Below are positions 19,221 through 26,478 of a stretch of DNA of 32,855 nt, piece by piece. The notes under the pieces are model-generated. The model made no database searches and was not told where the DNA came from. It saw nothing but the letters and a program-made list of their open reading frames with translations. The DNA lies in contig JAJYWK010000017.1 of the NCBI GenBank assembly GCA_021791515.1, positions 1 to 32,855 on the forward strand. Reading direction: 5' to 3'. Source of the DNA: a bacterium (lineage in GTDB: Bacteria; Patescibacteriota; Doudnabacteria; UBA920). Position 1 is the first letter of the stretch. Every line of letters begins with the position of its first letter. A program made the position numbers and the translations under genes.

Positions 19221-19263
19221 AAACTCCCCTCTGCAGACAATTAGCACAAGCAGAGGGGAGTTT
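19221..19263 (-). terminator. stem-loop after the major pilin gene
   Basis: A perfect 14-bp stem (AAACTCCCCTCTGC at 19221-19234 against 19250-19263) with a 15-base loop lies 19 bases after the pilin stop. The T run is only three bases on the minus strand and four on the plus strand. It may terminate partially or protect the pilin mRNA 3' end, giving more pilin than downstream products. Confidence 0.6.
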
Positions 19264-19281
19264 TAACAAAACTAAAACAAA

Positions 19282-19728
19282 CTATTGAATACCGGACTGG
19301 GTAAGCGTGTGAACACCGGCGGAATAGCCGCCAGTATCAGCGCCCAGACAGAAATTCATGGAATAAACCGCTGTGGCTGGAGCACTGGCTCCTAAAGGAA
19401 CCGTGAAGTTATAGGTATTGTTTGCGGTGGTGCAGGAACCATCAGCCGGGTTCGGCGCTGTCGGGAATATACCTACATAGTTCGGATCCAATTTATCTTT
19501 AAGGTTATCGCTGGTGCTTCCGGTCGCATAAGAATTAAAATCGTTAAAGTACAATTCCATGGCCGAAGCAATTTGCCTGACATCGGCCAACCTCTTGGCG
19601 TCCCTGGACTTGGCTCGAGCCGAGTTGAGGGCTAATAAAACCACAGATGCCAAAAGACCGATAATGGCGATAACTACTAGCAATTCAATTAAGGTAAAGC
19701 CTTTATTTTTGTTTCGCAATTTTTTCAC
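19282..19728 (-). CDS. major type IV pilin
   Basis: The structural subunit of the pilus, 148 residues from the chosen start. VKKLRNKNKGFTLIELLVVIAIIGLLASVVL is the textbook short basic leader, G|F cleavage site, glutamate at mature position 5 and hydrophobic helix. SARAKSRDAKRLADVRQIASAMELYF continues the alpha-1 helix, and the C-terminal domain holds two cysteines (CTTANN, NFCLG) that could form the D-loop disulfide. I prefer the GTG at 19728, which has AGGA seven bases upstream and gives a ten-residue leader. The longer frame to 19764 would start inside a leader hairpin. It has its own strong promoter and a stem-loop behind it, as expected for the most abundant product of the locus. Confidence 0.92.
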   Translation of the reverse strand: MKKLRNKNKGFTLIELLVVIAIIGLLASVVLLALNSARAKSRDAKRLADVRQIASAMELYFNDFNSYATGSTSDNLKDKLDPNYVGIFPTAPNPADGSCTTANNTYNFTVPLGASAPATAVYSMNFCLGADTGGYSAGVHTLTQSGIQ

Positions 19729-19748
19729 CCCCAATCCTGTTTTAATTA

Positions 19749-19780
19749 AAATTGAACCGCGCACAGGCGCTTTTCAATTT
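19749..19780 (-). promoter_or_regulatory. 5' UTR stem-loop of pilin mRNA
   Basis: AAATTGAA (19780 to 19773) pairs with TTCAATTT (19756 to 19749), enclosing a GCGC-CTGT-GCGC hairpin. The fold lies in the 62-base leader between the pilin promoter and its Shine-Dalgarno. It may stabilise the mRNA. It does not match any riboswitch I know. Confidence 0.55.
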
Positions 19781-19797
19781 AATTTTTAGTTAATACT

Positions 19798-19826
19798 ATT
19801 ATACCGACTTCTGATAATTAAGGCAA
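19798..19826 (-). promoter_or_regulatory. promoter of the major pilin gene
   Basis: The minus strand has TTGCCT (19826 to 19821), a 17-base spacer and a perfect TATAAT (19803 to 19798). The start would be near 19791. This makes pilin expression independent of the upstream pilM-pilC genes. Confidence 0.7.
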
Positions 19827-19850
19827 GATTAGTTATGCACACAGGCAATT

Positions 19851-19916
19851 ATCTTTTATCCTTAATCTTTGATCAGAAAAGCCAGGGTGAAGGATAATGG
19901 ATAAAAAATAAAAGAT
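19851..19916. repeat. inverted micro-repeat after pilC
   Basis: ATCTTTTAT (19851-19859) is mirrored by ATAAAAGAT (19908-19916), with further TTATCC/GGATAA words between them. It follows the pilC stop on the minus strand and may act as a weak 3' stem. Confidence 0.45.
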
Positions 19917-19920
19917 TTTA

Positions 19921-21126
19921 CTACCCGCCCGTGCTGGCCAAATTATAAATCGGCATTAAAATTCCTGCCACCAAAACTCCCACGCCAATACCCAACACAA
20001 TCATAATTATCGGCTCCAGCAGGGTAGTTAAAGTCGCGACTTTATTATCAACTTCTTTTTCATAGAAACTGGCCAACTTGCTTAAAATATCATCCAACTG
20101 CGCGGTCTGCTCCCCTACTTTCACCATCTGGGTAACAATACTGGGAAATTCCGGGTGGCTGCTAAGACCCTCGCTAATGCTTTTGCCGGCGGAAATTTTT
20201 GACACGGTGTCCATAACAATATCCCGGTAAATTACATTATTAATAATTTCAGAAACAATTTCCAAAGCCTTAATAATCGGGATGCCGCCCATAACTAAAG
20301 TAGACAAATTTCTAGAGAACCGGGCGAGATAGATTTTTTTAAAAATATCGCCAATAATCGGCACGCTGATTTTCAAACGGTCCCAGTGATAACGCCCGGT
20401 CGTAGTGGTAACATAATACCTTAACCCTAACGCCAAACTGGCCAAGGCGACAATCAAAACCCACCAAAATTTTCCAAAAAACTTGGTAAAAGCAATTAAC
20501 CCGACTGAAATTGGCGGCAGATTGCCTCCCTGTTCCTCCAAAACCGCGGTCAGGTTCGGCAATACAAATTTAAACATTAAAATGCCCACTATTAGCAAGG
20601 CGGAAAGCACAAAAGCCGGATAAGTCATAGCGCTTTTCACTTTGGCCTTAAGCTCGTAATCTTTTTCCAACTGGTCAGCCAAATAGACTAATGATTTATC
20701 CAAACTGCCGGAGACCTCGCCGGATTTGACCAAGCTAACGTACACATTGCCAAAAACGTTATTATGCTTGGCCATGGCGTTAGACAAACTGTCGCCGTTT
20801 TCCACGGAAGCTATAAGATCACCGATAATCATAAGCAGGTACTTTCCGGTAATCTGGTCCTGTAAAATTCGCAAAGACTGGATAATCGGCACCCGAGCGG
20901 AAATTAAGGTGGAAAGCTGACGGGAAAAAAGCACCAAATCTTTATTATTCACCGACTTGCCGAACGGATTGAATTTGGAAAATGGATCTTCCTGCGCTTG
21001 TTCCAAAGCCACGATCATTAAGCCATTTTCAATAAGCAACCGTTCCGCTTTGCTTTCATCATAGGCAACAACCACCCCGCTTTGGACATTGCCCGCTTTA
21101 TCTCTGGCTTTATAGTTAAATTTCAT
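19921..21126 (-). CDS. pilC: type IV pilus inner-membrane platform protein
   Basis: About 401 residues of the GspF/PilC family, the polytopic protein that couples the cytoplasmic ATPases to pilin polymerisation. It starts MKFNYKARDKAGNVQSG as in most PilC proteins. Two T2SSF repeats follow, each with a FSRQLSTLISARVPIIQSL or FSRNLSTLVMGGIPIIKAL block (about 70-90 and 272-290), three membrane helices (near 170, 220 and the C-terminus) and the conserved TLLEPIIMIVLGIGVG end. I chose the ATG at 21126 because the upstream MGSLGSR extension is encoded by the GGGTCATT micro-repeat in the pilT-pilC gap. It stands third in pilB-(receiver)-pilT-pilC. Confidence 0.95.
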   Translation of the reverse strand: MKFNYKARDKAGNVQSGVVVAYDESKAERLLIENGLMIVALEQAQEDPFSKFNPFGKSVNNKDLVLFSRQLSTLISARVPIIQSLRILQDQITGKYLLMIIGDLIASVENGDSLSNAMAKHNNVFGNVYVSLVKSGEVSGSLDKSLVYLADQLEKDYELKAKVKSAMTYPAFVLSALLIVGILMFKFVLPNLTAVLEEQGGNLPPISVGLIAFTKFFGKFWWVLIVALASLALGLRYYVTTTTGRYHWDRLKISVPIIGDIFKKIYLARFSRNLSTLVMGGIPIIKALEIVSEIINNVIYRDIVMDTVSKISAGKSISEGLSSHPEFPSIVTQMVKVGEQTAQLDDILSKLASFYEKEVDNKVATLTTLLEPIIMIVLGIGVGVLVAGILMPIYNLASTGG

Positions 21127-21129
21127 ACG

Positions 21130-21207
21130 CGACCCTAATGACCCCAATTATCACCCGAATGACCCGAATTCGGATAATTCGGATTCAATTCGTAAATTCG
21201 GGTCGGT
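21130..21207. repeat. GGGTCATT/CCGAATT micro-repeat
   Basis: The pilT-pilC gap consists of repeated words ACCCTAATGACC, ACCCGAATGACC, CCGAATTCGG, TAATTCGG and AAATTCGGGT, many mutually inverted. No gene is visible. It extends the pilC frame by seven codons that are probably not translated. Confidence 0.55.
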
Positions 21208-22278
21208 TTATGATACTAATGATAAAAAGTATTCGTTATCCAACACAAAATTCTGGGCAACTTCAAATTCTACTAAACCCTGTTTAACCAAAAGCGCTAA
21301 AGTCTTATCCAGCGGCACCATGCCTTCTTCTAAGGAAGTATGCACGATATTCGGAATTTCGTAAATTTTGTTGTCGCGAATAACATTTCTCACCGCGTGG
21401 TTGGCCATTAAAATTTCATAAGCTGGAACCCGGCCTCCGCCAATTTTTGGCAGCAGGCGCAAACTTACAACCCCCACCAGCACGCTCGCCAATTGCCCGC
21501 GAATTTGCTGCTGCTGGCCGGCCGGAAATACGTCCACAATACGGTCAATGCTTTGGCCGGCATCGTTGGTGTGCAAAGTCCCAAAGACTAAATGCCCGGT
21601 TTCGGCTACGGTTAAAGCCGCGGCAATAGAATCTAAATCTCTCATTTCACCAACCAGCACCACATTAATATCTTCGCGCAGCGCCGCCCGCAGAGAACTG
21701 GCAAAAGAGGGGGTATCCAAATACAACTCCCTTTGCGACACAATGGATTTATTGGGCGGAAAAACGAATTCGATCGGATCTTCAATGGTTAAAATGTGCT
21801 CAGCGCGGGTATTATTAATTTCGTTAATCAACGCGGCTAAAGCCGTGGATTTGCCGTGCCCCGTGGGGCCCACTACTAATACCAAACCCTGTTTGCGTTC
21901 AATGAACTTTCTTAAACTTGAAGGCAGGTTTAATTCTTCAATTGTCTTAATATGGTTGGGAACCACCCTGAGGGCAATTCCCAGCACACCCTTTTGCCGA
22001 TAGGCATTCACGCGAAAACGGATATTGTCTTTAAAGGCGTAGGAAAAATCAATTTGCATATCCTGTTCAAACATCTTCTTTTGTTCCGGCGAAAGCAGGA
22101 CGTTCAATAAATCGCTAATGTTATCATTGGACAGCACCTGATAATTATCAAGCCTGATTAACTGGGTATCTACCCGAATAATCGGCGGCTCGCCGACCAT
22201 TAAATGCAAATCGGACGAATCCCGCTCTAAAACTACAGATAATAATTTATTCAATTCTAGTTCACTTGCTTTATACAT
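21208..22278 (-). CDS. pilT: type IV pilus retraction ATPase
   Basis: A hexameric motor that depolymerises pili. The 356 residues start with the PAS-like N-domain (SDLHLMVGEPPIIRVD), then Walker A GPTGHGKST (137-145), the Asp box TIEDPIEF, Walker B VVLVGEMRD and the His box TGHLVFGTLHTNDA. The C-terminal AIRNLIRE-type signature appears as AVRNVIRDNK, which marks PilT rather than PilB. The family usually has serine where Walker A has H here; this is probably tolerated. It lies between the degenerate receiver gene and pilC. Its presence implies dynamic pili able to pull on surfaces or import DNA. Confidence 0.95.
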   Translation of the reverse strand: MYKASELELNKLLSVVLERDSSDLHLMVGEPPIIRVDTQLIRLDNYQVLSNDNISDLLNVLLSPEQKKMFEQDMQIDFSYAFKDNIRFRVNAYRQKGVLGIALRVVPNHIKTIEELNLPSSLRKFIERKQGLVLVVGPTGHGKSTALAALINEINNTRAEHILTIEDPIEFVFPPNKSIVSQRELYLDTPSFASSLRAALREDINVVLVGEMRDLDSIAAALTVAETGHLVFGTLHTNDAGQSIDRIVDVFPAGQQQQIRGQLASVLVGVVSLRLLPKIGGGRVPAYEILMANHAVRNVIRDNKIYEIPNIVHTSLEEGMVPLDKTLALLVKQGLVEFEVAQNFVLDNEYFLSLVS

Positions 22279-22282
22279 ATAT

Positions 22283-22400
22283 ACAACGCTGATCTTCTCG
22301 CGGATCTTGACTGCAACGCTGATCTAATCGCAGATCCGCGTTCCGCCGGCTGGCGGATTCCGCGTCTGCAATTATAGATCCGCGTGTGCTCCGCGGTTTA
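22283..22400. repeat. AACGCTGATCT and TCCGCC palindrome repeats
   Basis: AACGCTGATCT occurs at 22285-22295 and 22315-22325 (and again at 25124-25134), each followed by a CGC-containing word. TCCGCCGGCTGGCGGA (22342-22357) is one of three TCCGCC-N4-GGCGGA palindromes in the window. GATCCGCG words and a CCGCGG site complete the cluster. No coding frame is evident. Confidence 0.6.
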
Positions 22401-22404
22401 ATTG

Positions 22405-22833
22405 TTAAATTTGTAAAATACTCTTAATGATTGTCGCTAAATCTTGCGGACGGCTTAACTGCCGGTTTAAATGGCTAATAACCCCCAAATGCATAAGTCT
22501 TTTTAGTATATCCGTCTCCAAGCTGTATCCTGTAGTCACCACCCAAACATGAGGAAATTCTTTCTTAAAACTGCCAAGCCAGGAAAGCTTTGCTTGCGGC
22601 GGCTGAGCGCTGTCTAAATTGAATACTAATACAGCAGGAGAAAAATCGCGAGCGCTATTTTTTACTTCCAATAAATTTGGGCAGTGTTTAACTTCAAATT
22701 CATGCATAATTAAATAATTACCGTAAATAGCGGACAAATAATCTTCCGGCTCATGAATCAAAACCCGATAAGTTGAGGGATGGGCAGGCATCAGATCTTG
22801 AAGGCGTAATTTTTGTTTTAAAATGTAAGGCAT
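22405..22833 (-). CDS. degenerate receiver-like (CheY fold) protein
   Basis: 142 residues; residues 22-142 follow the beta-alpha pattern of a response-regulator receiver (YRVLIHEPEDYLSAIYGNYL, then PAVLVFNLDSAQ, VWVVTTGY, and VISHLNRQLSRPQDLATII). The phosphoacceptor aspartate at the end of beta-3 appears replaced (VFNLDS; the nearest D is two residues late), and the conserved lysine of beta-5 is missing. It may therefore be a pseudo-receiver that works by protein contact. There is no output domain and no histidine kinase nearby. Sitting between pilB and pilT, it may tune the pilus motors. The assignment rests on pattern only. Confidence 0.6.
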   Translation of the reverse strand: MPYILKQKLRLQDLMPAHPSTYRVLIHEPEDYLSAIYGNYLIMHEFEVKHCPNLLEVKNSARDFSPAVLVFNLDSAQPPQAKLSWLGSFKKEFPHVWVVTTGYSLETDILKRLMHLGVISHLNRQLSRPQDLATIIKSILQI

Positions 22834-22912
22834 TGGAACAAATGAAGAATTTAGAATTCAGAATGAAGAATAAGTTGCAATTTATTTCGCATTTATCACC
22901 CTATAATTTATT

Positions 22913-24691
22913 TTACTCTGTTGTTACCCTAACCACTTCTTCCATCGTAGTTAGTCCCCGCAGGGCTTTAAGTATTCCATCCTGTTTTAAGGTAATCATA
23001 CCCATTTTCTGGGCAATTTCCAGAATTTTATGCGCTGGTGATTTGGTCAAAATTAAATCCTGAATTTCAGTGGTTGCGGGTAAAACTTCAAAAATGCCCA
23101 TCCGGCCGGAGTAGCCCGTATGGCCGCATTTTTCACAACCTTCTCCTTTAAATAACTTATAAATATTTTTATCCAACCCGGTAAAATAATCATCCGGCAC
23201 GCCAACTAAATCTTTTTTTATTTCTTCTGACAAAGTCTTGCTTAAAGGCACTTCCTTTTTGCAATTAGCGCAGATTTTCCTTACCAAACGCTGGGCGCCA
23301 ACTACATTAATGGAAGCAGTAAGCAAAAAAGGCTCCATTCCCATATCAATCAAACGCGGAATCGCGCCAATGGCGTTGTTGGTGTGCAGAGTGGAAAACA
23401 CCAAATGGCCGGTAAGCGCCGCCTGCACGGCCAACTCCGCCGTCTCCCGGTCGCGGATTTCCCCAACCATCACGATATTTGGATCTTGTCTTAATATAGA
23501 ACGCAAGCCCGCGGCAAAAGTCAGTCCGATGTCCGGATTAATTTGGCTTTGGTTGACGCCCTCAATAAAATATTCCACCGGATCTTCCAAAGTTACAATG
23601 TTAACCGAAGTGGTATTCAACATAGAAAGAATACCGTACAGGGTAGTGGATTTTCCACTGCCGGTCGGACCGGTAATCAAAAAAATACCATGACTCTTCT
23701 TTAAGTTATCCTGTACCCACGTAAGCCCCCGGCCGGTAAAACCCAATTGTTCCAAGGTTGGCGCCTTGCTGGTTTTGTCCAAAATGCGCATGACAATTTT
23801 TTCGCCGTAAATCAGAGGCAAAATAGAAACACGCAAATCCACCGATTTTTTGCCTACATCCATATGAAAACGGCCGTCTTGAGGCAGACGGGATTCGTCA
23901 ATTTTTAAATTGGACAAAATTTTTATTCTGGTCACAATGGAGGATTGCACGCTTTTAGGCAGCATTAGGGAAGTATGTAAAATGCCGTCAATCCGGTAAC
24001 GGACGCGCAAATCTTTTTCGGAAGGTTCAATATGGATATCGGAAGCATTGGCCTCAATAGCATTGGACAAGATGACCTCCACAATCTTAATGATTGGAGC
24101 GTCTTCTATAACCTGGGGTGATTTTGCCTCCTTCTTTTCTTCGGCGGGTTTTAGGCCGACCCCCTCTTTGGTCTGGATATCCTTCAAAGCTTCGCCCACG
24201 ACTTTCTTTAAATTTCGCTTCTTGCCAATGACCACAGAAACGGAAGTCTCAGACGCCAAATACAGCTGCACCTGTAAATTTTGTTTTTGCCCCAAAAATT
24301 CCAAAGCCTCCAAAGCTGAAAGGTTAGCCGGATCAGTAATGGCCACTTTCAGATTGCGCCCGGCAAGCTCAAAAGGCACAAAATTATAAAAATTTAAAGA
24401 TTCTTGGGGAATTAAGGCCAAAACTTGCGGTTGCACCTGAACTTGCCTTAAATCCACATAAGGAATACTAAAAAAAGCCGCTTTTGCTTTAGCCAAATCT
24501 TCTTCTTCAAGAAGTTTTTGAGCAATAAGCAGCTGGTCTAAGCTCCCTGCCCCCTGCTGAACCAAAGCGTGGAGCTGGGCTGCGGCCTGGGGTTTAACAA
24601 AGCCATTGTCAATTAAAAATTTTTCAAACCCGGCCGCGGCATTATTCAGGTTGGTTTTTACCGGAGTATCCACCCCGTTAGAAGTAGTCAT
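22913..24691 (-). CDS. pilB: type IV pilus extension ATPase
   Basis: The GspE/PilB motor that drives pilin polymerisation. 592 residues with an N-terminal MshEN/T2SSE_N domain (about 20-160), a linker, and the ATPase core: SDIHIEP near 218, Walker A TGPTGSGKST near 341-349, Asp box TLEDPVEYF, Walker B VMVGEIRDRETAELAVQAAL and His box TGHLVFSTLHTN. A zinc-binding four-cysteine set follows (CANC...CEKC), characteristic of PilB/GspE and absent from PilT. I chose the ATG at 24691; the TTG just upstream is unlikely. It is separated from the receiver-like gene by about 80 bases of ATTCAGAATGAAGAAT words. Confidence 0.96.
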   Translation of the reverse strand: MTTSNGVDTPVKTNLNNAAAGFEKFLIDNGFVKPQAAAQLHALVQQGAGSLDQLLIAQKLLEEEDLAKAKAAFFSIPYVDLRQVQVQPQVLALIPQESLNFYNFVPFELAGRNLKVAITDPANLSALEALEFLGQKQNLQVQLYLASETSVSVVIGKKRNLKKVVGEALKDIQTKEGVGLKPAEEKKEAKSPQVIEDAPIIKIVEVILSNAIEANASDIHIEPSEKDLRVRYRIDGILHTSLMLPKSVQSSIVTRIKILSNLKIDESRLPQDGRFHMDVGKKSVDLRVSILPLIYGEKIVMRILDKTSKAPTLEQLGFTGRGLTWVQDNLKKSHGIFLITGPTGSGKSTTLYGILSMLNTTSVNIVTLEDPVEYFIEGVNQSQINPDIGLTFAAGLRSILRQDPNIVMVGEIRDRETAELAVQAALTGHLVFSTLHTNNAIGAIPRLIDMGMEPFLLTASINVVGAQRLVRKICANCKKEVPLSKTLSEEIKKDLVGVPDDYFTGLDKNIYKLFKGEGCEKCGHTGYSGRMGIFEVLPATTEIQDLILTKSPAHKILEIAQKMGMITLKQDGILKALRGLTTMEEVVRVTTE

Positions 24692-24813
24692 CAATTTTTA
24701 CGGTTTTATCCGGCACCTTCCCAGAATACCTGACAGAAAGATGCTGAACTTATCTATAAAATAAAAATAAACTTGCGGTAAAAATTCCTTTGCGGCAACC
24801 CTAAATTTAAGCT

Positions 24814-25122
24814 TTAAGATTGGGGGGTGGCTGGTGGCGGAACAATTAATACATCCTCAGGCACGCCTACATCTTTGGCATCAAGCCTTGGATAATCAAC
24901 CTGGTTATATAAAAAATTCCTTTTTTTCAGAACGTCAAAATTCAAAACCTTGCCAAAAGGCAAAATTTCCTCGGGAGCTTGACCCGACCCTTGTTGCGTT
25001 AATAAAGCCTGCTGCAAAGCTGGTTTGGCAGTGTCTTTAAAAAATCCGTTATACAAGACTATTCCGCAAATACTAAAGGCCACTACAATTACAGTTATTT
25101 GAATAATTTGTTTTGTGTTCAT
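24814..25122 (-). CDS. small single-pass protein in the PilP position
   Basis: 102 residues: a short cytoplasmic start, one membrane helix (QITVIVVAFSICGIVLYNGFF, about 8-28) and an extracytoplasmic tail rich in P, Q and A. The final third carries LPFGKVLNFDVLKKRNFLYNQ. I do not recognise a family. Its place directly after pilO is where pilP lies in proteobacterial pilMNOPQ operons, but it lacks the lipobox and the beta domain of PilP. It may be a lineage-specific partner of PilN/PilO. The 22-base gap to pilO contains a third AACGCTGATCT copy. Confidence 0.7.
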   Translation of the reverse strand: MNTKQIIQITVIVVAFSICGIVLYNGFFKDTAKPALQQALLTQQGSGQAPEEILPFGKVLNFDVLKKRNFLYNQVDYPRLDAKDVGVPEDVLIVPPPATPQS

Positions 25123-25144
25123 AAACGCTGATCTTTACGCGGCA

Positions 25145-25768
25145 TTAAGGAGCTAAATAATAAGAATCAAAAGTCAATCTCATGCCTAAACTCCCCGCCT
25201 GAGCGCTGGAAATTTCCAAAGCAGATACCTGTAACAACCGGCCGCTATTTTCCATCTTTTTTAAAAAATTCACCAATTGCGCCAAAGTGCCCGTAACAAA
25301 CGCGTTGCCGCTAAGTTTTTGTAAAGAGCGGGTAACTTTATAAGGATTGGCCAATAATGTCGTATCGCCGGCTATTACCGCGTTGCTTTTGCTGTTTACA
25401 TTTAAATCCCCCAGGATTACCCCAGATGATTCCGCTAATTGCCGCACCAAAAACTCCAAATACAAAGCTTTACCGTCCAAAGGCAATGCGTCATCTAAAA
25501 TTTGAACGTCCTTTTGATGAACTTTTAAATCTGAAGCCAGAGTCCGCATAATTTGCAGGTCATCAGCCATTTTGTTCTGACTCTCCTTAATTGTGCTTAG
25601 TAAATCTTTTTTTGTATTATATTCCGCTAATTTAGGTAAAACCACAAACCATGTAAATAAACTGCAAATTACTACTAGCAGCGTAATTTCTAAAATAGAA
25701 TTACGCGCCGACTGAATTTGCGGCGGCAAACCGATGGAAAGTTTTTTTTGTATTACACTGTCAGCCAT
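25145..25768 (-). CDS. pilO: type IV pilus assembly protein PilO
   Basis: 207 residues with a short cytoplasmic start, a membrane helix (SILEITLLVVICSLFTWFVVL, about 24-44), a coiled-coil stretch (NTKKDLLSTIKESQNKMADDLQIM) and a ferredoxin-like C-terminal domain. That layout and the position after pilN identify it as PilO, which heterodimerises with PilN in the inner-membrane alignment complex. Sequence conservation in this family is low, so the call relies on architecture and order. Confidence 0.85.
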   Translation of the reverse strand: MADSVIQKKLSIGLPPQIQSARNSILEITLLVVICSLFTWFVVLPKLAEYNTKKDLLSTIKESQNKMADDLQIMRTLASDLKVHQKDVQILDDALPLDGKALYLEFLVRQLAESSGVILGDLNVNSKSNAVIAGDTTLLANPYKVTRSLQKLSGNAFVTGTLAQLVNFLKKMENSGRLLQVSALEISSAQAGSLGMRLTFDSYYLAP

Positions 25769-25808
25769 AAACTTTTGTAATAAGAATCTGTTAAAAATAA
25801 ATTCCTAA

Positions 25809-26396
25809 TTATTTTTTTACGGATTTTGGATCTATATACTGAATAATGGAAGAATTGTAATTCATATTAACTTCAAAACCATAGCTGGTCATGCCCTTAC
25901 CCTGAATTTTATGATACGCGCCGACCCGAACATTGTTAAAGTATTTGCTTACTTCCGGCAAATCAAAAACCTGCAGGTATCTGTCCAGGTCCTCCAAACT
26001 GTTCACATTAACATTCAAAGTCACAACCCCGTCGGCACCGCCGACCTTGAGGCTCAAATAGGTTGCCTTATTAAAAGTGGATTTGGCCAGCCGGGGAAAC
26101 AACTGCGACCAATATACATGCTGAGACACCAAATCATCAAAAGCCTTTATTTGCGCCTGCCGGGTTAACACCTCATCCCTACCAGGCACAGATAATGCCG
26201 CCTGCTGGTCTGCTCTAATTTGGCTTTGCGTGTCTAATATTGTTTTATCTACACTCTTTGACGCAAAATAAAGCCAGCTGTAATAACCAAGAATCCCTAC
26301 TAAAACCACAAGTAATAGACGTACCAAAATTTTAGGTACTATTACCCATAGATTCGGCGCTGTGGAAGATTGTTTTAAAAGATTAATTTGGGCCAT
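25809..26396 (-). CDS. pilN: type IV pilus assembly protein PilN
   Basis: 195 residues beginning MAQINLLKQSS, the PilN N-terminal INLL motif that docks into PilM. A membrane helix (about 22-46, LVRLLLVVLVGILGYYSWLYF), a coiled-coil and a periplasmic-type domain follow, including VYWSQLFPRLAKSTFNKATYLSLK, a pattern seen in PilN proteins. It lies between pilM and pilO. It would link cytoplasmic PilM to PilO outside the membrane. Confidence 0.9.
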   Translation of the reverse strand: MAQINLLKQSSTAPNLWVIVPKILVRLLLVVLVGILGYYSWLYFASKSVDKTILDTQSQIRADQQAALSVPGRDEVLTRQAQIKAFDDLVSQHVYWSQLFPRLAKSTFNKATYLSLKVGGADGVVTLNVNVNSLEDLDRYLQVFDLPEVSKYFNNVRVGAYHKIQGKGMTSYGFEVNMNYNSSIIQYIDPKSVKK

Positions 26397-26398
26397 TG

Positions 26399-26476
26399 TA
26401 ATTTTAGATTTTTGATTTTGGATTACAGATTTTTTCTGCAGATAAATCTAAAATCTGCATTCTAAAATCCGAGATT
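26399..26476. repeat. ATTTTAGATTT micro-repeat
   Basis: The pilM-pilN gap is made of ATTTTAGATTTTTGATTTT, AAATCTAAAATCTGCA and ATTCTAAAATCC words in direct and inverted order. Near-identical words fill 27741-27815. Confidence 0.6.
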
Positions 26477-26478
26477 GT

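Noticed and set aside
19749-19791. c-di-GMP riboswitch in the pilin leader
   Set aside because: The leader is only about 62 bases and lacks the conserved GEMM core; only a simple hairpin is visible.
22278-22405. Degenerate insertion sequence in the pilB-pilT region
   Set aside because: Only short words and palindromes are present. There are no transposase fragments or target duplications.
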